A stretch of 11,950 bases of DNA. Source: an uncultured Gemmatimonadota bacterium (GTDB lineage Bacteria > Gemmatimonadota > Gemmatimonadetes > Gemmatimonadales > Gemmatimonadaceae). The position numbers and the translations under genes are program-made. The DNA is taken from positions 1 through 11,950 of the forward strand of contig CAMLEQ010000077.1 in NCBI GenBank assembly GCA_946479015.1, in the 5' to 3' direction. Positions 6,750 through 11,950 of the stretch are shown here, piece after piece (the stretch's first letter is position 1; each line of letters begins with the position of its first letter). The notes beneath the pieces were generated by a model. It was not told the origin of the DNA and did no database searches. It worked only from the letters and a program-made list of their open reading frames with translations.

Positions 6750-9215
6750 ATGCCTTTCCGCCCCGCCTCCCGCCGCCTCCTCCGCGCGCCGTCGTTCTCG
6801 GCGGCCGCCGTGCTCACTCTCGCGCTGGGGATCGGCGCCGCCACGGCGGTGTTCAGCGTGATCGCCGCCGTGCTCCTGCGCCCGCTCCCGTACCCCGGGT
6901 CGGATCGGCTCGTCGGCATCTCGCACACGCTCGTGGTCTCCGGCATCTCGAGCGTCGACCAGTCGGACGCGACCTACCTCTACTACGCCGCGGAGAATCG
7001 CGTCTTCACCGGCATGGGTGCCTATCGCGCCGACGCGGTGAACCTCGGTCCCCTCGAGGGCGCCGACGCTGCGCGCCCCGAGCGCACCCCGGCGGCGCAC
7101 ATCACGCCGAGCGTGCTCTCCGTGCTGCGCGCGGCGCCGCTGCGCGGACGCCCGCTTCTCGCGAGCGACGACCAGCCCGGCGCGACGCCCGTGGTGCTCA
7201 TCGGTCAGCGGCTCTGGCAGGAGCGGTACGGCGCGGATCCGGCGATCCTCGGCCGGCGCATCCGCGTGGACGGCGTGGCGCGCGAGGTGGTGGGGATCAT
7301 GCCGGAGCGCTTCCGCTTCCCGGAGTCCGGCACGGCGCTCTGGCTCCCCAGCGGGATCGACCCGGCGCACACGGAGTCCGCCACCTTCGACTGGCAGGCC
7401 GTGGCGCGCCTGCGCGATGGCGTCACGCCGGCCGCGGCGGCGGCGGACCTCCAGCGGCTCCTGCCGCACGTCCCCGAGGCATACCCGGGGCGGCTCTCGG
7501 CGTCGTCGATCGCCGCGATCCACATGAGCGCGGCGGTGCGCCCGCTGCGCGACATCGTGGTGGGCGATGTGGCGCGCGTGTTGTGGGTGGTGCTCGGCGC
7601 GGTGGCGTTCGTGCTGCTCATCGCCTGCGCCAACGTCGCCAATCTGTTCCTCGTGCGGGCGGAGGGGCGGCAGCGCGAGCTCGCCGTGCGCCGGGCGCTC
7701 GGCGCCGCGCGCACGGCGATCCTCGCCGACTTCATGGCCGAAGGCGTGGTGGTCGCGTCGCTCGGCGGGGTGCTCGGCGTCGCGCTCGCCACCGGGGGCG
7801 TGCACCTCTTGAAGACGCTCGGCGTGGGGATGGACGTGCCGCGCATCGCCGAGGTGCGCGTCGACCTCGTGGTGCTCGCGTTCGCCGTCGCGGTCACCGC
7901 CCTCGCCGCGTTGCTCGTGGCGGCGGTGCCCGCGTTCCGCTTCGGAGCGGTGTCGCCCGCGACGGCGCTGGCGGGGGGTGGTCGGTCGGCGACCGCGGGG
8001 CGCGAGCGGCACCGCGCGCGGAGTGTGCTCGTCGCATCGCAGGTGGCGCTCGCGCTCGTGCTCCTCGCGGGCGCGGGGCTCATGGCGCGCAGCTTCGCCC
8101 GGCTGCGCGCCGTCCCTCCGGGCTTCGAGGCGTCTGGTGCGCTGACGCTGCGCGTGTCGCTCCCCGAGGCGGCGTACCCCACCCCCGACCGCGCGGCGCA
8201 GCTCTACGCCGGCGCGCTCGACCGGATGGCCGCCGTCCCCGGAGTGACCGCGGTGGGGATCACCTCCAAGCTTCCGCTCGACATCGAGGGGAAGCAGGAC
8301 AGCGGCGTGTGGGTGGAGGACCACCCGTTGCGCCCGCGTGAGATCCCCGGCATCCACCCCATCGCGTACGTCTCGTCAGGCTACTTCCGCGCGATGGGGA
8401 TCCCGCTCCTCGCCGGCCGCTCGTTCGACGTCCTCTCTCCGGGGACCGCGCCGCGTGAGGTGGTGGTGAGCCGCGGGCTCGCCGAGCGGTACTGGAAGGG
8501 GGAGAGCGCCATCGGCAAGCGTATCCGTCTCGATCCGCGGAGCCCGTGGTCCACGGTGGTCGGCGTGGTGGGTGACGTGCGCGGCGCCGGGCTCGAGGAT
8601 CCGCCGGAGCAGGCGGTGTACGCGCCCCTCCTCGCCGGCGCCCCCGCCGCAGCCCCCGGCCGCTGGACGCCGCGCGACGTGGCGTTCGTGGTGCGCGCCG
8701 CCGGCGACCCGGCCGCGGTGGCCGGAGCGGTGCGCAACGCCGTGCGAGAGCTCGATCCGTCGCTCCCCGTCTACCAATTGCGGCCGATGACGGCGATCCT
8801 GGCGCGCGCATCGGCCCGCACATCGTTCACGCTGCTCCTCCTCGCCATCGCGTCCGCGGTCTCGCTCGCGCTCGGCGCGGTGGGGATCTACGGCGTGATC
8901 TCGTACGTGGTGAGCCTGCGCACGCGCGAGATCGGCGTGCGCCTGGCGCTCGGCGCACGCCCCGCGGACGTGCGGCGGATGGTCTCTCGCCAGGCGGCGG
9001 CGATCGCGGCGGCCGGGATCGTCGCTGGCCTCGCCGGCGCGGTCGTGCTCACGCGCTTCCTCGCCTCGCTGCTGTTCGAGATCAGCCCCACCGATCCCGT
9101 CACGCTGGCCGCGGCGGCCCTGCTCCTGCTCGCGATCGCGGTGGTGGCGAGCTGGATCCCGGCGACGAGAGCGGCGAGCATCGATCCGGCGATCGCTCTC
9201 CGGGCGGAAGGGTAG
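6750..9215 (+). CDS. ADOP/MacB-type FtsX-domain ABC transporter permease
   Basis: The 821-residue membrane protein has the duplicated architecture of acidobacterial duplicated orphan permeases. It has an N-terminal membrane segment (about 16-42), a MacB-like periplasmic domain (about 45-265), FtsX-type membrane segments (about 273-300, 330-355, 372-398), another membrane segment (425-447), a second periplasmic domain (about 450-685) and final membrane segments (about 692-720, 748-770, 783-803). The cytoplasmic FtsX signature occurs in both halves: RELAVRRALGA (309-319) and REIGVRLALGA (726-736). The C-terminus (PATRAASIDPAIALRAEG) is typical. Relatives are thought to work with a separate MacB/LolD-type ATPase in envelope export or lipoprotein handling; none lies in the window. 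The ATG at 6750 is preferred because the conserved RRLLRAP segment follows at once, though it lacks a Shine-Dalgarno. An upstream ATG at 6687 and a GTG at 6606 are in frame but add low-complexity residues. Confidence 0.9.
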   Translation: MPFRPASRRLLRAPSFSAAAVLTLALGIGAATAVFSVIAAVLLRPLPYPGSDRLVGISHTLVVSGISSVDQSDATYLYYAAENRVFTGMGAYRADAVNLGPLEGADAARPERTPAAHITPSVLSVLRAAPLRGRPLLASDDQPGATPVVLIGQRLWQERYGADPAILGRRIRVDGVAREVVGIMPERFRFPESGTALWLPSGIDPAHTESATFDWQAVARLRDGVTPAAAAADLQRLLPHVPEAYPGRLSASSIAAIHMSAAVRPLRDIVVGDVARVLWVVLGAVAFVLLIACANVANLFLVRAEGRQRELAVRRALGAARTAILADFMAEGVVVASLGGVLGVALATGGVHLLKTLGVGMDVPRIAEVRVDLVVLAFAVAVTALAALLVAAVPAFRFGAVSPATALAGGGRSATAGRERHRARSVLVASQVALALVLLAGAGLMARSFARLRAVPPGFEASGALTLRVSLPEAAYPTPDRAAQLYAGALDRMAAVPGVTAVGITSKLPLDIEGKQDSGVWVEDHPLRPREIPGIHPIAYVSSGYFRAMGIPLLAGRSFDVLSPGTAPREVVVSRGLAERYWKGESAIGKRIRLDPRSPWSTVVGVVGDVRGAGLEDPPEQAVYAPLLAGAPAAAPGRWTPRDVAFVVRAAGDPAAVAGAVRNAVRELDPSLPVYQLRPMTAILARASARTSFTLLLLAIASAVSLALGAVGIYGVISYVVSLRTREIGVRLALGARPADVRRMVSRQAAAIAAAGIVAGLAGAVVLTRFLASLLFEISPTDPVTLAAAALLLLAIAVVASWIPATRAASIDPAIALRAEG

Positions 9216-9221
9216 GGATTA

Positions 9222-9445
9222 GGAGGTAGGTGGGACGGGTGGAACGTGGGAGTGGAGCGCGTGTGGCGTGTGGGGGACTGACGGAAAGAGGAGGGAGGTA
9301 GAGCGCGTGTAGGCTCGGCTGTAGAGAGAGTCCACCTACGCACGAACCTATTCTCGCTCTACCTCGCTCCTCTTCCCGTCAGGCTCCCACACGCCACACG
9401 CGTTTCATGGTGGTCTAGCGACCAGGTCCTAGACCCCCTACCTCC
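9222..9445. repeat. Outer inverted repeat enclosing copy B and the convergent gene ends
   Basis: GGAGGTAGGTGG (9222-9233) is complementary to 9434-9445 at 11 of 12 positions. These arms lie outside the main hairpin of copy B. The left arm begins 7 bases after the permease stop, and the right arm spans the TAG stop of the minus-strand HEAT gene at 9438-9440. The whole convergent gap is therefore nested inverted repeats. This may help stop transcription from both sides, or mark the original ends of an inserted element. Confidence 0.6.
9258..9434. repeat. Dispersed hairpin repeat, copy B
   Basis: This is the second copy of the intergenic element at 1-182, in the same orientation. The arms 9258-9303 and 9357-9402 (46 bases each) are complementary at 42 positions. 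Pairing continues inward with a few mismatches to 9313/9347, leaving a tip that contains a GTAG/CTAC mini-hairpin (9321-9324 with 9336-9339). A separate short hairpin at 9413-9434 (GTCTAG, bulge, GA, 5-base loop, TC, CTAGAC) is identical to that of copy A. The element ends 3 bases from the stop of the minus-strand HEAT gene and lies between convergent genes. It contains no transposase or open frame of note. It is probably a non-autonomous repeat that may also act in termination or 3'-end protection. Confidence 0.88.
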
Positions 9446-10256
9446 CCCGCAATATCCCCTCGAACACGTCCACCGCCGCGTCCCCGCCCACCTGCCCCAG
9501 CCAGAACAGCGCCTTCCCCCGGATCCTCGGGTCCCTGTTCGTGCGCGCGATCCGCGTGAGCGCAGGCACGGCCTCGCGCTTCGGCTGCTGGGAGAGCGCG
9601 AACACGGCCTGGGCGCGCACGTCCTCGTCGTCGTCCGTGGACCGATCGCTATGGTCGGCGAAGAGATCGGTGCCGTTCACCTGCGCCGCGGCGGCGCGCG
9701 ACAGCCAGAAGGTGGCGCTCTCGCGCGTGGCGCGTGGGAGCTCGTGCGCGCGGGCGATCCGGAGCAGCGAGGGCCACACGGTGGCACTGTCGGCGACCAC
9801 CGCGCCGAGGATCGCCTGCGATCCCGACTCCCCGGACAGCCGCGGCGCGAGGGAGAGCAGCCACTCGGCAGCCTCGCGCGGGGGCGCCTCACCGATGTCG
9901 GTGGCGGTGGCGTCGTTCCCGTTCACGTACGTCCGCACCCGGTCCACCGCGCCGTCGCGCATCGTGAGCACCACGCGCGCCGGGCCGGGCGCGCACACCG
10001 GGCGCATGCCGTCGGACACGGTGATGTTGCCGAAGTACGTGTCCCCGCCGGTGCCGATCGAGCCGCGCCCGTCGCCGCAGACGCCGGGGCGCGCACGATA
10101 GCGGAGCTGCACCCGCCCGTCACGCACCGCGGCCACCCGCTGCGCGAGCGACTGCGCGCGCGCCGAGGACGCGGCGCCGATCGCCATCATCGCCGCCGCG
10201 CACGCCGCGAGCGCCTGGCGCGGCGCGCGCCCCCTCGAGCCATTCCCGATTCGCAT
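9438..10256 (-). CDS. Secreted HEAT-repeat protein, short paralogue with two-cysteine N-terminal module
   Basis: The 272-residue protein has a Sec-type signal peptide (residues 1-34, cleavage likely after ARA). The mature N-terminus begins QSLAQRV, as in the upstream paralogue. An N-terminal module follows with GVCGDG (Cys60) and CAPGPARV (Cys88), whose cysteines could form a disulfide after export. HEAT-like repeats follow: a degenerate one around 165-190 and clear ones ending FALSQ (219-223) and FWLGQ (251-255). Compared with the 416-residue paralogue just upstream, it lacks the middle repeats. An acidic stretch, DRSTDDDED (204-212), interrupts the array. HEAT arrays bind other proteins or assemble complexes; no enzymatic motif was seen. 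It is the last gene of the minus-strand operon, starting 6 bases after the previous stop with only a weak Shine-Dalgarno, so translation is probably coupled. A hairpin repeat follows its stop. Confidence 0.85.
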   Translation of the reverse strand: MRIGNGSRGRAPRQALAACAAAMMAIGAASSARAQSLAQRVAAVRDGRVQLRYRARPGVCGDGRGSIGTGGDTYFGNITVSDGMRPVCAPGPARVVLTMRDGAVDRVRTYVNGNDATATDIGEAPPREAAEWLLSLAPRLSGESGSQAILGAVVADSATVWPSLLRIARAHELPRATRESATFWLSRAAAAQVNGTDLFADHSDRSTDDDEDVRAQAVFALSQQPKREAVPALTRIARTNRDPRIRGKALFWLGQVGGDAAVDVFEGILRGR

Positions 10257-10262
10257 GCGCGC

Positions 10263-11513
10263 CTACTTCTCGAGGATGGAGCCGAGGAACTCCGACACGC
10301 GCGGATCGTGCTTCTGGCCGAGCCAGAACATCGCCCGCTTGCGCATGTCGTGGTCCGGATCGGATCGCGCGATGTCCATGAGCTTCGTCGTCGCCGCCGA
10401 GTCGTCGCGCTGGGAGAGGACGAAGATCGCCTGCTTCTTCATCTCCGGCTCCCGAAGCGCCCCGTAGAGGGCGGCGATGTCCGTGGTGGACAGCGCGCCC
10501 TCCCCCTCCCCCTGCCCCGCCCAGAAGAGTGCCTGCTTGCGCACGTGCAGCGCCCCGGACTCGTTCGTGATGAGCGCCCTGAGCCAGCGCGCGCCGTCCG
10601 TGCCGCCGTGCTGCGCGATCCCCATGAGGGCGCGATCCTGAAGCCGCTCGGGGAGCGAGGCGAAGTGGTCGCGCAGGAAGGCGATGTCCTCCGGACGGCT
10701 CTCGTGCTGCCCGAGCACGAACACCGCCTCTCCGCGCACCTCGTCGCTGGTGCCGGCGCGCACCACCAGGTCGCGGAGCGCCGCCGAGGCGCGCGCGTCG
10801 TCCGTCTGGCCGAGCCAGAACGCCGCCTTCTTCGCGAACCAGGGCTCGCGGTCATCTCTCGTCGCGTCGATGAGCGCGGGGACACCGGTGGCATCGGGAA
10901 ACTGGGAGAGCACGAACAGCGCGTGCGTGCGCATCGCCTCCTCCTCGCCGGCATCGATGGCGATCACGCGCACGGGATCGAGCGTCCCCGGCTCGTCCAC
11001 CTGTCCCGCCCAGAAGAGCGCGCGCTTGCGCACCTTCAGCGGGCGCGCGTGGTCGCGGGCGAGGGCGAGGAACGCCGGCGCGATGGTGGTGCTGTCGGCG
11101 AGCGCCGCGGGCATCACCGCCTCGTGCGCCACCGCTTCGGGCGCCGTCCGCGCGAGGGTGAGCAGGTAGTCCACCGCCTCGCGATCGGACACCGTGCCCA
11201 GGTCGGTGACGCCGCTCCCCGTCGCGCCGCCGATCGACGTGCGCAGGCGCGTGAGCTCGTGGCCGGCCACGGTGACGCGCACGCGCACCGGGCCGGGAAC
11301 GCATTCCCGGCTCCACTCGTCGCGCATCTCGAAGTGGTCGCGGAAGGAGATCATGCGGTCACCATCGCCGCACACGCCGGAGCGGGAGGCGAAGCGGAAG
11401 TCGGCGTCGCCGGAGACGGCGCGTACGCGCTCGGCCAGCGACTGGGCGGATGCCGGCGCGGCGGCGGCGACCAGCACCGCCGCGGCCACGCCCACGAGAT
11501 CAGTTCGAGTCAT
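10263..11513 (-). CDS. Secreted HEAT-repeat protein, long paralogue
   Basis: The 416-residue protein starts with a signal peptide (cleavage likely after ASA, residue 23; mature start QSLAERV). The N-terminal module has GVCGDG (Cys48) and CVPGPVRV (Cys71). From about 155 to 416 there is a regular array of eight HEAT-like repeats spaced 32-34 residues, marked by F167WAGQ, F200VLSQ, F232WLGQ, F265VLGQ, a degenerate ALMGIAQ (295-301), F330WAGQ, F364VLSQ and F396WLGQ. FWxGQ units tend to alternate with FVLxQ units, suggesting that a two-repeat block was duplicated. The array probably forms a superhelical protein-binding surface in the periplasm or outside the cell. The ATG overlaps the end of the upstream paralogue by 14 bases, and a GGAGGAG lies inside that gene about ten bases before the start, so the two are translationally coupled. 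The function is unknown. Confidence 0.9.
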   Translation of the reverse strand: MTRTDLVGVAAAVLVAAAAPASAQSLAERVRAVSGDADFRFASRSGVCGDGDRMISFRDHFEMRDEWSRECVPGPVRVRVTVAGHELTRLRTSIGGATGSGVTDLGTVSDREAVDYLLTLARTAPEAVAHEAVMPAALADSTTIAPAFLALARDHARPLKVRKRALFWAGQVDEPGTLDPVRVIAIDAGEEEAMRTHALFVLSQFPDATGVPALIDATRDDREPWFAKKAAFWLGQTDDARASAALRDLVVRAGTSDEVRGEAVFVLGQHESRPEDIAFLRDHFASLPERLQDRALMGIAQHGGTDGARWLRALITNESGALHVRKQALFWAGQGEGEGALSTTDIAALYGALREPEMKKQAIFVLSQRDDSAATTKLMDIARSDPDHDMRKRAMFWLGQKHDPRVSEFLGSILEK

Positions 11514-11950
11514 TGCCGATCAGCTCCTCCAGGAGTTTCCGCACGCGCGGATCGTCGCGCTGGCCGAGCCAGAAGATCGCCTTCTTGCGCAGCTCGCGGT
11601 TCGTGTCGTGGCGCGCGATGTCGATGAGCTTGTCCGTGGCCGCGGGGGCGTCGCTCTGCGACAGCGCGAAGATGAGCTGCTCCTTCAGCTCCTGGTCGGG
11701 GAGGCGGTCGTAGAGCGACACCAGCGCCGGCGCGCTCCCGTCCTCCTGCCCCGCCCAGAAGATCGCCTTCTTGCGGATCTCGACACCCTGCTTGGCGTCC
11801 GTGGCGACATCGAGCAGCCAGCGGCGGCTCTCGGCGTCTCCCTGCTGCGCGATCGACTGCACCACCTGCTCCTGCAGCCGCTCGCTCTTCAGCGAGGGGA
11901 AGAGCTCGCGCAGGTACGCGAAGTCCTCGCTCTTCCCGCGGAAGTGGCCG
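11500..11950 (-). CDS. HEAT-repeat protein, partial (upstream end beyond window)
   Basis: The frame stays open to the right-hand window edge. The C-terminal 149 residues are visible, starting with a phase offset of one base. They align throughout with the end of the long paralogue: KSEDFAYLRELF here matches RPEDIAFLRDHF there, followed by repeats marked IAQQ, FWAGQ, FALSQ and FWLGQ. The ending, LRKKAIFWLGQRDDPRV, is almost the same as in the neighbour (MRKRAMFWLGQKHDPRV). Similarity is also evident at DNA level (for example around 11540-11640 versus 10295-10395), pointing to fairly recent tandem duplication. An internal GTG at 11863-11865 is not the start, because homology continues upstream of it. 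The N-terminus, signal peptide and promoter lie outside the window. It is the first visible gene of the operon. Confidence 0.88.
   Translation of the reverse strand, partial: GHFRGKSEDFAYLRELFPSLKSERLQEQVVQSIAQQGDAESRRWLLDVATDAKQGVEIRKKAIFWAGQEDGSAPALVSLYDRLPDQELKEQLIFALSQSDAPAATDKLIDIARHDTNRELRKKAIFWLGQRDDPRVRKLLEELIGNDSN

Noticed and set aside
5054..8341. 1095-codon open frame on the plus strand crossing the ThDP and permease genes
   Set aside because: The translation is Arg/Ala/Gly-rich with no domain, and it overlaps two well-supported genes in another frame; it is a by-product of high GC.
9651..11627. 658-codon plus-strand frame antisense to the HEAT operon
   Set aside because: The translation is His/Arg-rich and mirrors the repeats of the HEAT genes; there is no independent coding evidence.
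11863..11865. GTG as the start of the partial HEAT gene
   Set aside because: Homology to the neighbouring paralogue continues upstream of this codon to the window edge, so the true start lies outside.

Overview
The window is very GC-rich DNA with strong G/C bias at third codon positions, GTG starts and tightly overlapping genes. The gene content is an orphan duplicated-type ABC permease, a secreted VIT/von Willebrand A protein with an outer-membrane-receptor-like N-terminus, and a run of secreted HEAT-repeat paralogues. Together these suggest Gemmatimonadota, or less likely Acidobacteriota. This is inferred from protein families only; no marker gene is present.

Layout, left to right. (1) 1-182: copy A of a dispersed hairpin repeat. 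(2) 189-2765, minus strand: exported protein with carboxypeptidase-regulatory-like, VIT and VWA domains. (3) 2766-2950: divergent intergenic region. (4) 2951-6581, plus strand: a three-gene operon coupled by 4-base start/stop overlaps. It encodes a small gluconate-2-dehydrogenase-subunit-3-like protein, a GMC flavoprotein with a C-x5-C-x3-C motif like the [3Fe-4S] ligands of FAD-glucose dehydrogenase, and a ThDP-dependent acetolactate-synthase-like enzyme. (5) 6582-6749: gap holding a 7-base tandem repeat. (6) 6750-9215, plus strand: ADOP/MacB-type permease with no ATPase nearby. (7) 9222-9445: copy B of the hairpin repeat, filling a convergent intergenic gap. (8) 9438-11950, minus strand: operon of three paralogous HEAT-repeat proteins (the first cut by the window edge), at least two of them secreted and sharing an N-terminal two-cysteine module.

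The genes suggest a redox/carboligation unit in the middle and a cell-envelope unit on each side. In the central operon, a two-subunit dehydrogenase would oxidise an alcohol or sugar and a co-translated ThDP enzyme would join or cleave a 2-oxo compound, possibly its product. The substrate is unknown and the pairing looks unusual. The best candidates for something undescribed are that operon, the family of roughly 180-bp hairpin elements placed directly after stop codons, and the secreted HEAT-paralogue cluster. No RNA gene, CRISPR array, transposase or phage gene was seen.
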